Origin: Pirellula sp.
Lineage (GTDB): Bacteria; Planctomycetota; Planctomycetia; Pirellulales; PNKZ01
Assembly (NCBI GenBank): GCA_013822735.1
Contig: PNKZ01000009.1
Location: forward strand, 1-64,000
Direction of reading: 5' to 3'
Length of the DNA: 64,000 nucleotides
A program made the position numbers and the translations under genes. Numbering within the stretch: the first letter of the stretch is position 1; each line of letters begins with the position of its first letter. The notes under the pieces were generated by a model. That model saw only the letters and a list, made by a program, of their open reading frames with translations, was not told the DNA's origin and did no database searches. This document shows, piece after piece, positions 45,698-54,169 of the stretch.

Positions 45698-46918
45698 ATG
45701 AAGAACCGCTCCCTACTCGTATTGCTCCTCGGTGTCGTATCGGCGTGGGCTTCCGCAGCGCCGCTTGGCGCCGCGGGGCCTGCCAAGCCGCTGAAGGTGT
45801 TTATCCTCGCGGGCCAGTCGAACATGGAAGGGCACGCGAAGATCGAAACGTTCGACTACCTCGGCGACGATCCGGCCACGGCGCCCCTCTTGAAACAGAT
45901 GCGCGACGAAAACGGCGCGCCGCGCGTTTGCGATCATGTGTGGATCTCCTACCTCACCGGCTGGGAAACCAACGGCGAAGGGTTCGGCAAGCTCACGGCC
46001 GGCTACGGCGCGCGGCAGAAACCTGCCGAGCCCAATGGGAAGATCGGGCCCGAGTTTACCTTCGGCCTCACGATGGATCGGGCGCTCGAAGAACCGGTGC
46101 TCATCATCAAAACGGCGTGGGGAGGGAAGTCGTTGTATTACGACTTCCGTCCGCCGAGCGCCGGCACGTATCCGCGAACGCCGGCCGATATCGAAAAGGA
46201 TCGGAACCACGAAGCGCAGTCGGGGCACTACTACCGACTGATGATCGAACATGTGCGGCACGTGCTGAAGGACGTACGTCGCGTCTGCCCGGCCTACGAC
46301 GAACGGCAGGGATACGAGCTTGCCGGTTTCGTGTGGTTGCAAGGCTGGAACGATATGGTCGATCGTGACGTCTACCCGATTCCGCCGAAAGATTCGCAGA
46401 CGCCGCGCTATGCCGAGTATAGCCGGCTGCTGGGCGACTTGATTCGCGACGTGCGGAAAGATCTGCAAGCGCCGCAGCTGCCGGTGGTCATCGGCGTGAT
46501 GGGGGTCGAAGGAGCGAATCCGAACGAACATATCGCGGCCTTTCGTCAGGCGATGGCCGCTCCGGCGGCGCTGCCCGAGTTTCAAGGGAGCGTCGTCGCC
46601 GTGCCGACCGCGCCGTTTTGGGACGAAGCGCTCGGGGCGATCGACGCCAAGCGCGCCCAAGTGCGGCAAATGGGCTACCTGTTGAAATCGAAAAACAAGA
46701 ACGAAGCGAATGCCGACGGCAAGATGACCGAGGCCGAGCAGCGCGAGTACTTGAAGCAGTATGAAGCGAAGCTGATTTCGTCCGAGGAGGCGGCGTTGTG
46801 GAGCCGCGGGGCGTCGAACGCCGGCTATCACTATTTAGGCTGCGCGAAGACGTTTGCGCGGATGGGTCAGGCCTTCGCGGAAGCTTTGCTACGAATAATG
46901 GCGGCGCGCGCTCACTAG
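45698..46918 (+). CDS. SASA-domain carbohydrate acetylesterase, secreted
   Basis: ATG 45698 begins a signal peptide (MKNRSLLVLLLGVVSAWASA); the frame upstream is non-coding repeat DNA (406 residues). FILAGQSNMEGHAKI is the catalytic-serine block of the DUF303/SASA family (sialate O-acetylesterase-like, CE6), LIIKTAWGGKSLYYDFRPPS the Gly block and FVWLQGWNDM the third block. It has an insert rich in Lys/Glu near the C-terminus (KNKNEANADGKMTEAEQREY) typical of planctomycete members. It should remove acetyl groups from polysaccharides in the periplasm or outside. Confidence 0.9.
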   Translation: MKNRSLLVLLLGVVSAWASAAPLGAAGPAKPLKVFILAGQSNMEGHAKIETFDYLGDDPATAPLLKQMRDENGAPRVCDHVWISYLTGWETNGEGFGKLTAGYGARQKPAEPNGKIGPEFTFGLTMDRALEEPVLIIKTAWGGKSLYYDFRPPSAGTYPRTPADIEKDRNHEAQSGHYYRLMIEHVRHVLKDVRRVCPAYDERQGYELAGFVWLQGWNDMVDRDVYPIPPKDSQTPRYAEYSRLLGDLIRDVRKDLQAPQLPVVIGVMGVEGANPNEHIAAFRQAMAAPAALPEFQGSVVAVPTAPFWDEALGAIDAKRAQVRQMGYLLKSKNKNEANADGKMTEAEQREYLKQYEAKLISSEEAALWSRGASNAGYHYLGCAKTFARMGQAFAEALLRIMAARAH

Positions 46919-46922
46919 AGAC

Positions 46923-47225
46923 CTAGTCGTCAAAGTTGAAGAAGTAACCCGGGGCGACGCCATAGTTGCGGTAGTACGTTGGGTAGTAACCGTACGGTTG
47001 ATATCCGTAGCCGTAAAAGTTGGTGGCCGGATAGCCGTTGAAGTAACGCGGTCCGTAATAGGTCGTGTAGGGAGCCGGATAACCGTATCCGGGATTTCCC
47101 TTGTACCAACCGTAGTGATTTCCGTTATTACCCTTGTTGCCATTTCCTTTTCCGCCTTTCGCCTCGACCGACAACGGCGACGCTAAGACGGCCAGCGCGA
47201 CAATGATGCTTAGAATGCGTTTCAT
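46923..47225 (-). CDS. Small secreted Gly/Tyr/Asn-rich protein
   Basis: A 100-residue protein with a signal peptide (MKRILSIIVALAVLASPLSVEA). The mature part is low-complexity: GKGNGNKGNNGN, then tyrosine-rich YYGPRYFNGYPATNFYGYGY and YPTYYRNYG. No cysteines. Such compositions occur in bacterial surface, matrix or self-assembling proteins; no family is recognised. It converges with the esterase gene, only 4 bp away. Confidence 0.65.
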   Translation of the reverse strand: MKRILSIIVALAVLASPLSVEAKGGKGNGNKGNNGNHYGWYKGNPGYGYPAPYTTYYGPRYFNGYPATNFYGYGYQPYGYYPTYYRNYGVAPGYFFNFDD

Positions 47226-47776
47226 GATTTTGGTGCTCCATCTTAAAAGTCTCTGAGGCGCACGCCTCTACCACGAAGAACCGCAGAATTCGCGCCGGGA
47301 AGGATGTCGTTCGGAAAAGAGTCTTCCTCCCTTGCTCGGTAAGTAATCTCGTCGATGATCCGTCGGACAAAGTGGCCGCGGGGTGAGCATCGTTTTGGGA
47401 AGTTTTTGCGAATGGAGGAGTGCTTTGATCGCGCGTCGCCTTTCGTAGCGCTTTGCTTTGCTGGGAGTATGTTGTCGAAGAAGCGTCGAACTGGGCAAAA
47501 TTCTTGCGTTGCTTCCACGGCGGGCGGAGAACTACTGTTTGCGTTGATAAAGGGGCTCCGTTCTGTCAGCGAAGAGATTGCTAGCATGCGGGCCGGTTGC
47601 CATTCGTACGAAGTCCATATTGACCCTGCCAGCAGATCGGTTTTAGGATTCTCGGTCGCACAGGAAGTGCCGGCGATGCGAGGTATCCGACGGCGACCGA
47701 AAGCGTGGTGTGTTTGCACCGTCGCCGGTCGCCGAAGGGGTGCATCGTGAAGGTGGAATCGTACAAGGGAGCAGGG
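47226..47776. other. Intergenic region between divergent genes
   Basis: About 550 bp separate the small secreted protein and the GSCFA gene. Long frames exist on both strands, but none has a sensible start, domain or signal peptide. I see no RNA gene or clear repeat. Both promoters must lie here. Confidence 0.4.
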
Positions 47777-48877
47777 ATGCCGACGGCACCAGACGCATGC
47801 GCGTGTCCTTACGAGAAGGCCGCCCCGGCGCAGAAATGGACGGACGCCGTGGCGGGCGTGCCCGACGATCGGCTCAATCCGCATCTGCCGGCCCGGTTTC
47901 AGCTCGACCCCGCGCTGAAGATCGCCTCTGCGGGAAGTTGCTTCGCCCAGCGCATTTCCGAATCGTTGACGGCCCAGGGCTTCAACTATTTCGTTACCGA
48001 GCCCTGCCCGGGCTGGCTGGCCGCCGACCGTGCGAAGGAGTACGGCTACGGCGTGTTTTCGGCGCGCTACGGCAACGTGTACACGCCGTTGCAACTCGTG
48101 CAGCTGGTGCAACGCGCCTTGGGAATCTTTCAGCCGGAAGAGCCGGCGTGGTCGGGCAAGAACGACCGCTGGTTCGATCCGTTTCGGCCGCGCATCCAGC
48201 CGAAGGGCTTCAGCTCGGCGGCGGAACTGAACGCCGATCGGGATTGCCATCTTCAGGCCGTGCGGCAGTTGTTGGAAGGCTTGGATGTGTTCGTGTTTAC
48301 GCTGGGGATGACCGAAGCTTGGCGATCGCGGAGCGACGGAGCGGTGTTTCCCGTCTGCCCCGGCTGTGTCGCCGGCGAGTACTCCGCCGAGGCCTATGAG
48401 TTTTGCAATTTCTCCGCGGCGGAGATCTCCGAGCATCTGAATCAATTCTTTGAGTTGTTGGCCGGAATCAATCCGAGCGCGCGGGTCATTCTCACCGTCT
48501 CGCCCGTGCCGCTGATGGCGACGATGACGGAGCGGCACGTGCTGCAAGCGACGACCTATTCCAAAGCGGTGCTGCGCGTAGCGGCAGAAGAGGCCGTGCG
48601 ACGGCATGCCCACGTCGACTACTTCGCCTCGTACGAAATCATCACGGCGACGCGGAATACGCATCGCTACTTTGCCGCGGATAAGCGCTCGGTGACGGCC
48701 GACGGCGTGTCGCATGTGATGGACGCATTTTTTCGCCAATACGTCGGCCAAGGAAGTTCTACGGAGCAGTCGCCGTCGACGACGCGATCGACCGAGGCGA
48801 CGCCGGCAGATGATTTGGTTTGTGACGAGTTGGCAATGTTCGAGGCGATCGGTAATCGCCGCAAGGAGGCAGCGTGA
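47777..48877 (+). CDS. GSCFA-domain protein
   Basis: ATG 47777 follows AAGGGAG by 5 nt; GTG 47747 is an alternative (366 residues from ATG). KIASAGSCFAQRISESL (50-66) carries the family's GSCFA block with the presumed nucleophile Ser54; DVFVFTLGMTEAWRS and VILTVSPVPLMAT are further blocks, and VDYFASYEII with a later His supplies the remaining SGNH-type residues. GSCFA proteins are thought to be SGNH-like esterases acting on surface glycans. The stop overlaps the next gene's ATG (TGATG), so they are translated together. Confidence 0.9.
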   Translation: MPTAPDACACPYEKAAPAQKWTDAVAGVPDDRLNPHLPARFQLDPALKIASAGSCFAQRISESLTAQGFNYFVTEPCPGWLAADRAKEYGYGVFSARYGNVYTPLQLVQLVQRALGIFQPEEPAWSGKNDRWFDPFRPRIQPKGFSSAAELNADRDCHLQAVRQLLEGLDVFVFTLGMTEAWRSRSDGAVFPVCPGCVAGEYSAEAYEFCNFSAAEISEHLNQFFELLAGINPSARVILTVSPVPLMATMTERHVLQATTYSKAVLRVAAEEAVRRHAHVDYFASYEIITATRNTHRYFAADKRSVTADGVSHVMDAFFRQYVGQGSSTEQSPSTTRSTEATPADDLVCDELAMFEAIGNRRKEAA

Positions 48878-50934
48878 TGGGGACCGATCCAAACATGGTA
48901 CGAGTCGAAGAACTTTCGAAGCCGACGCCGATCCATTTGATCGGCGATAGTCATATTCTGGGGTTCAAGAACCTGCTCTGCCGCGATTCGTACACCGGCC
49001 GCGAATACACCACGGCCATTCGCTACCTGACGGGCTTCTCCGCCGGCAACTTTTACGAGCGCGGCACGCTTGGGCCGGTGCTTGTGCAGGCGTTGGAATA
49101 CGAAGGGTTGCTGAGCAACGGGCGCGCGACGCATCTCGGCGTCGATGCGATGGACATTGCCGTGGCTTATGCGTCGGGCGCGCCGCAAGTGGCGCCGCTG
49201 ATCGTGGTTTCCGTCGGCGATATCGATATGCGCCGCGACGTGCTGCGCAAGTTCTTGACGGACTACGATCTCGTGCTGCCGTTCGCCAACGACTATCCCA
49301 CGACCGGCAAGCCGCCGCTGCCGTACGATGTGGCGTATGCGTTCGTACAAGAACTGCTGGAGCCGATCGTCGCCGGGGCCAAGCTTATGCACGACATCGG
49401 CCTCGTGCGAACCTATTTGCATACGGTGCCGCCGCCGACGCTTAATGTCCCGCTCTTCCGCAAAATCCATAGCTTCGATTGCCCGACGGCGACGCGTTAC
49501 AAAGTGGCGGCGATGTGCAACCACTTCCTCGCGCAGCGCTGCCAAGAGCTGGGCCTGCCGCTTATCGATCTTTGGCCGCAAGTGACGGAGCAGGGTTATG
49601 TGCAGAAGCAATTCGAACTCGACGGCGTGCATCTCTCGCGCGAGGCGAACCTCCTCTCGTTGCAAATCTTGATCGACCATGCGTTGAATAACACGCCCGC
49701 TATTTGCAATGTGGAGCGTTATCGCTTGTTGCATCAGATGGCTACCGGCAGGACAGATCACGTTTACGATATCAGCGCCATCGGTCGGCAATACGGAGCA
49801 TTGCCCGCTCCGATAACGCCGAGCGCGCCCGCGGCCCCGGCCGTTGCTCCCGCAGCTGCCGCTCCCGCTGTTGCCGCACTGCCGCCGCATATTCGTGTGC
49901 GCCGGTTGTTGGGTAGGGCGAAGCGGTATGCGTTTCGAGTAGCGAAGGGTGCGAAAGCGCGCGTCGTCGGATCGCCGACGGTCGCGCCTGCCGTGCCTCC
50001 CGCCCCGGCTCGACCTACCTTGGAGGAAGTGTTGCCGTACGCGTCGGCGTATGCCTCTTCGTACTCGTCGCCGACGGAACCGCCGGTAGAACCGGCCGCC
50101 GCCCCGAAGTTGTCGGTCGTCTCCGCGGCTGCGCCCATCGCGAGCGCCAAGCCGTCGCCGGCTCCAGCCCGTTCCGCATCAGGAGAGAACGTTTTCGCAG
50201 CTGCGGCACGACAGTTCCAACAAGAATGGATTTGCTCGCTTCCGCTGGGGCGCGAAGTCGTGGAGCGTTGGGTGTCCGAACTCGACTATCAATTGAGCGT
50301 CGCCAATCAACATGCGCGTCTCGATTGGGCGGGCAACAGGATGGAGCCGTATTCGCTGGAGATTCGTTCCGCCGAACCGACGCAGACGCTGCTCGACGAC
50401 CTGTGCGACTATTTTGATTCGGATCGCTTTCGCGGTTTCTTTCAGGACTGCTTCGGTTGCGACGTGACGTTTCTGAACTTCCGTTCCTTCATGTCGAAGC
50501 CGCACGCGTCGAAGGGGGCCGGCCCTCAATCGTGGCACCACGACGGCTGCCCGCCGGGCGTGTTTCGCGCGCTGGTCTACCTGACCGACGTTGACGCCGA
50601 TTCCGGCCCGTTTGAGTATGTCGATGGGAACAAAGAGCGACAAACCGTGACGGGACCCGCGGGAACGTTCGTGATGTTCGACGCCAACCGCTTGCTGCAT
50701 CGCGGCTCGCCGCCGAAGGGCAAAGAGCGCAAGGTGCTCGACATCGTGATTGCCCCGCGCGTCGAGGGACAGCCGTTCCGCGTGCTCTGGAGCGGCATGA
50801 ACAACTGGCCCGGCGATCCGTTCCAATACTCGGTGACGGGCATGAAAGCCGGCCCGATGCTGACGACGGACGAACTGTCGTTGAAGCCGGAAGTGCCGAC
50901 GATCCGTGCGACGGAAACGGCGAAGGCGGCGTAA
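48877..50934 (+). CDS. SGNH-hydrolase-like + phytanoyl-CoA-dioxygenase-like fusion
   Basis: ATG 48877 has a strong AAGGAGG 7 nt upstream and overlaps the GSCFA stop by one base (685 residues). Residues 15-270 are SGNH-like: IHLIGDSHILGF with Ser25, and QFELDGVHLSREAN with the Asp/His pair. Residues about 300-440 are an Ala/Pro-rich linker. Residues about 445-640 are a PhyH-like 2-oxoglutarate dioxygenase: SWHHDGCPPG (H-x-D), DANRLLHRGSPP (distal His) and RKVLDIVIAP (Arg). There is no signal peptide. Both catalytic halves look complete, so it may remove an acyl group and hydroxylate a related substrate, presumably a glycan or glycolipid precursor; this is inference. Confidence 0.85.
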   Translation: MGTDPNMVRVEELSKPTPIHLIGDSHILGFKNLLCRDSYTGREYTTAIRYLTGFSAGNFYERGTLGPVLVQALEYEGLLSNGRATHLGVDAMDIAVAYASGAPQVAPLIVVSVGDIDMRRDVLRKFLTDYDLVLPFANDYPTTGKPPLPYDVAYAFVQELLEPIVAGAKLMHDIGLVRTYLHTVPPPTLNVPLFRKIHSFDCPTATRYKVAAMCNHFLAQRCQELGLPLIDLWPQVTEQGYVQKQFELDGVHLSREANLLSLQILIDHALNNTPAICNVERYRLLHQMATGRTDHVYDISAIGRQYGALPAPITPSAPAAPAVAPAAAAPAVAALPPHIRVRRLLGRAKRYAFRVAKGAKARVVGSPTVAPAVPPAPARPTLEEVLPYASAYASSYSSPTEPPVEPAAAPKLSVVSAAAPIASAKPSPAPARSASGENVFAAAARQFQQEWICSLPLGREVVERWVSELDYQLSVANQHARLDWAGNRMEPYSLEIRSAEPTQTLLDDLCDYFDSDRFRGFFQDCFGCDVTFLNFRSFMSKPHASKGAGPQSWHHDGCPPGVFRALVYLTDVDADSGPFEYVDGNKERQTVTGPAGTFVMFDANRLLHRGSPPKGKERKVLDIVIAPRVEGQPFRVLWSGMNNWPGDPFQYSVTGMKAGPMLTTDELSLKPEVPTIRATETAKAA

Positions 50935-50960
50935 CGTTACGCGGACGAGGGACGCGCGGA

Positions 50961-50997
50961 TTGGCTGGGGCATCACTTCGTTCTGCCCCAGGCACCC
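50961..50997. repeat. Short copy of the GGGTGGCTGGGGC repeat (copy 3)
   Basis: TTGGCTGGGGCATCACTTCG followed by TTCTGCCCCAGGCACCC. It lacks the internal stem of copies 1 and 2 but keeps both outer arms. Lies in the 77-bp gap between convergent genes. Confidence 0.6.
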
Positions 50998-51011
50998 GAG
51001 ATTCTTGCCGC

Positions 51012-52547
51012 TTACTTGCGCGCGGCGGCCGTGTACTGGAGGTCGTCGAGATAGATGCGCACCATCTGTCCGCCGGCTTGTGAGGTGAACATGCCGAAGC
51101 GATCGAACACGGCTCCTTCCTTGCGATGCTCGGGCTTCAGCTTGAGCTCGACCGATTCGTCGCCGAGCGTTACGCGTAGAAGGCCGTGTCCGTCGCCGCC
51201 CGCCGGATCGTATGCGAGCGACCATTCGTAGCTTTTGCCCGGCACGAGGATGGGAGCGGAGTCGACTTTGCCGCGCAGCCCGCGCCCGGCCGTGAGCGAA
51301 GGGGCGAAGTAATGGCCGACGCGCGTGGGGCCGCCGACCGCGATGCCGAGGAAGCCGCCGGTCTCGATCGGCGAGGCGTCTTTCTTCGCGGAGCTGAACC
51401 AGCCGAACATCATATCGGCGTCGGGCCCGCCGACGACCATCGTCACACGGCCGCGGGCTTCGAGCTTGTCGTCGAGCGTGAGCGGGCCGACGCGGTCGGC
51501 GTAGTAGCCGTAGTTCCCGCTGCGCCAGAAGTCGCCGCCGATTTCCCCCTTCGTGCCGCCGGCGCGGGCGGAGTCGGCGCTGAAGCCGAAGTTGTGGGCG
51601 CCGACAAGTTCGCGATCTTCGTACGTATCGCTGTTGCCGGAGCCGATCCAACGCTTGGCATCGCCGGCGTCGAGCGCTTGGCCGTCGAGCTTCAAGTTGC
51701 CGAAGTACATCGTCGCCGTGCCGCCCGACTTCATCATGTTCATCAGACCGAAACGGTCGAACTTCGTGCCTTGCTGCTTAAAGCCGGGCGTGAGCGGGAC
51801 GGTGAAACGCGTAGTCGTGGGGAAGCGGGCCCGTTCTTCCTCTTGTGAAGCGGCGGGGAGCGACGGGTCGACGGTGATCTTCGGATGATCGTTGCTGCTC
51901 AAAGTGAAGGTGAAGCTGCCGTTGCCGTCGGCGCCGGCCGGATCGTAATCGAGCGTCCAGTCGTAACGCACGGCGTTGAACCGTAGCGGCGTGGTGCGAT
52001 ACTTGCCGGGCAGATAGGGCGTAATGAACGTGCCGCATCCTTGGTTGGTGCCGGTGAGCAAGCGCACGGCGAGCCGCCCCCCCGAGTGTTCGAAATCGAA
52101 ATGCAGCCCGAGCGAGCCGATCGGCCGGCCGCTGCCGCCGGGTTGGTTCGCGTTGAACCAACCGAAGAACACGCCCGCGCCGGGCTGGGCGGTGTTAATC
52201 GCGAAGCTGCCCGATGCGGAGAGTTTGTCGTCGAGCGTTTTCGGTTCGATCGGCGCGGCGTAGTAGGCGCAGCGCGTGGTGCGCGTGATTCGGCCGCCGA
52301 TCTCGCCGGGCGTGCGGCCGCCGGTATGCAGCGTGGCGCTGTAGCCGAAGTTTTGCGTGACCGTGGGGATCTTCTCCGGCACGACGTGATTCGAGTGCCC
52401 TTCCCACTGCGGATCGCGATCGAACGATTCGCTCCGTAATCCCTGAGCATTCGTCTCGGCCGCCCGCGACGAGTCGGGGGGACCGAACGTGGTTGCCCAA
52501 AGGGCGGCAAACAGCAAAAGGCGAGAGCAAGGTACGGGGCGTGGCAT
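51012..52547 (-). CDS. Secreted protein with two tandem LamG-like modules
   Basis: ATG 52547 begins a signal peptide (MPRPVPCSRLLLFAALWATTFG). The 511-residue product has two copies of one module: SESFDRDPQWEGHSNH, NFGYSATLHTGGRTPGEIGGRI, KTLDDKLSASGSF, GVFFGWFNANQP, YDWTLDYDPAGADGNGSFTF and KFDRFGLMNMMKSG return as NFGFSADSARAGGTKGEIGG, LTLDDKLEARGRV, MMFGWFSSAK, YEWSLAYDPAGGDGHGLLRV and VFDRFGMFTSQAGG. The pattern suggests concanavalin-like jelly rolls. No catalytic residues are recognised; probably carbohydrate-binding. It is divergent from the sulfatase operon and may serve the same polysaccharide. Confidence 0.82.
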   Translation of the reverse strand: MPRPVPCSRLLLFAALWATTFGPPDSSRAAETNAQGLRSESFDRDPQWEGHSNHVVPEKIPTVTQNFGYSATLHTGGRTPGEIGGRITRTTRCAYYAAPIEPKTLDDKLSASGSFAINTAQPGAGVFFGWFNANQPGGSGRPIGSLGLHFDFEHSGGRLAVRLLTGTNQGCGTFITPYLPGKYRTTPLRFNAVRYDWTLDYDPAGADGNGSFTFTLSSNDHPKITVDPSLPAASQEEERARFPTTTRFTVPLTPGFKQQGTKFDRFGLMNMMKSGGTATMYFGNLKLDGQALDAGDAKRWIGSGNSDTYEDRELVGAHNFGFSADSARAGGTKGEIGGDFWRSGNYGYYADRVGPLTLDDKLEARGRVTMVVGGPDADMMFGWFSSAKKDASPIETGGFLGIAVGGPTRVGHYFAPSLTAGRGLRGKVDSAPILVPGKSYEWSLAYDPAGGDGHGLLRVTLGDESVELKLKPEHRKEGAVFDRFGMFTSQAGGQMVRIYLDDLQYTAAARK

Positions 52548-52753
52548 GGAACGGGCCTCGCGAAAAAATGCCGGCTCAGAAGGGCGCACATGCGCGGCGG
52601 GAGGGGCGAACGCTTGCGATCTTAGCCGCGGCGGCAGGGGGCGGCAAATTAATCCCTGCGTCGCCGGCCAAATTTGCCGTAGTTCGCCGATATTTCGAAG
52701 GCGACAATCGTCGTAGGATTACTCCCTTCCCTATCGCACGCCGTGAGACGGAT

Positions 52754-54169
52754 ATGAAATCGCCGAGACGTATCGTTCACCGCAAGTCGCACGTTGCCGT
52801 CCTGCTCCTACTCATCGCGGCGAGCGACATGTTCGATCATCAACCAGCGTCGGCCGCCGAAGCTGCAGCGCCGGCGTCGAAGCCGAACATCATTCTTATC
52901 ATGGCCGACGACTTCGGTTTCGAGTGCGTGGCGGCCAACGGGGGCGAATCGTACAAGACCCCGAATCTCGATCGTTTGGCGGCCGAAGGGGTGCGATTTG
53001 AGCAGTGCTTCGTGCAGCCCCTCTGCACGCCCACGCGCGTGCAGTTGATGACCGGTCTTTACAACGTGCGCAACTATATAAACTTCGGCACGCTGCCGCG
53101 CACCGCACAAACGTTCGGCCATCTGCTGAAGCAGGCCGGCTACGCGACCGGCATCTGCGGCAAGTGGCAACTCGGACACGAACCGGACGCGCCCCAACAT
53201 TTCGGTTTCGACGAAGCGTACCTCTGGCAGCACACGCGCCGGCCGCCGCGCTACGCCAATGCCGGCCTAGAGCGCAACGGCAAGGCCGAAGATTTTCACG
53301 CCGGCGAGTACGGGCCCGACCTCATCAACGATTTCGCGCTCGACTTCGTGACGCGGCATCGCGACGAAAAGTTCTTCCTCTACTATCCGCTGATGCTGAC
53401 GCACGACCCGTTTCAGCCGACGCCCGACAGCCCCGATTGGGACCCGAAGACAACCGGGGAGAATGCGAAGCGCAACGTCCGGCACTTCGGCGAGATGACG
53501 ACCTACATGGATAAGCTGATCGGCAAACTCACGGCACGGCTCGACGAACTGAAGATTCGCGACAACACGTTGCTCCTTTTCGTCGGCGATAACGGCACGA
53601 GCCCCGCGGTGACGTCGCAATTTCGCGGGGCGGCGTATCGCGGCGGCAAGGGAACGGCCAACGCCGCGGGGATGCACGTGCCGCTCATTGCAAGTTGGCC
53701 GGGGCACGCTGCTAAGGGAAAAGTCTGCGGCGATCTGATCGGCAGCGTTGATTTTCTACCGACCATTTGCGAAGCGGCAGGCGTGAAACTGCCGGCTCCT
53801 ACCGACGGCGTGAGCTTCTACGGGCAGCTGCGCGGCGAAACCGGCACGCCGCGGACGTCGCTCTATTGTTGGTACGCGCGCGACGGCGCGGCGGTGCAGG
53901 CGGAGTTTGCGATGAGCACGCGTTATAAGCTGTATAAAGATGGCCGCTTTCTCGATCTGCAAGCCGATCCGCTCGAGCAACGTGCGCGGCAGGTGAAGGA
54001 ACTTGCCGGTGAGGAAGCGGCGGCGGCCAAAGTTCTGCAAGCGACGCTCGATGAATATGCGGACGCTCGTCCCACCGAGTTGAAGCAGCAAGCGAAGTCC
54101 GGCACGAAGCCCGCCCAGCAGAAGAAACGAAAAGCGAAAAAATCTCCCGCCCCTGCGAGTGCGCCATGA
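52754..54169 (+). CDS. Secreted sulfatase, first of three in an operon
   Basis: ATG 52754 begins the leader (MKSPRRIVHRKSHVAVLLLLIAA); the upstream frame is ignored (471 residues). MADDFGFE (50-57) gives the metal Asp pair, C91-T-P-T-R95 the maturation motif (Cys to formylglycine; Thr in place of Ser is tolerated in the family), GKWQLG the next block and FVGDNGTSP the late Asp-Asn. The last 30 residues are Lys/Ala/Pro-rich. Its stop overlaps the next gene's ATG (ATGA). Substrate unspecified. Confidence 0.93.
   Translation: MKSPRRIVHRKSHVAVLLLLIAASDMFDHQPASAAEAAAPASKPNIILIMADDFGFECVAANGGESYKTPNLDRLAAEGVRFEQCFVQPLCTPTRVQLMTGLYNVRNYINFGTLPRTAQTFGHLLKQAGYATGICGKWQLGHEPDAPQHFGFDEAYLWQHTRRPPRYANAGLERNGKAEDFHAGEYGPDLINDFALDFVTRHRDEKFFLYYPLMLTHDPFQPTPDSPDWDPKTTGENAKRNVRHFGEMTTYMDKLIGKLTARLDELKIRDNTLLLFVGDNGTSPAVTSQFRGAAYRGGKGTANAAGMHVPLIASWPGHAAKGKVCGDLIGSVDFLPTICEAAGVKLPAPTDGVSFYGQLRGETGTPRTSLYCWYARDGAAVQAEFAMSTRYKLYKDGRFLDLQADPLEQRARQVKELAGEEAAAAKVLQATLDEYADARPTELKQQAKSGTKPAQQKKRKAKKSPAPASAP

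Noticed and set aside
47243-48892. Long minus-strand open frame opposite the GSCFA gene
   Set aside because: Arg/His-rich composition typical of the antisense of a GC-rich gene; no domain, and the plus strand has a clear GSCFA protein.
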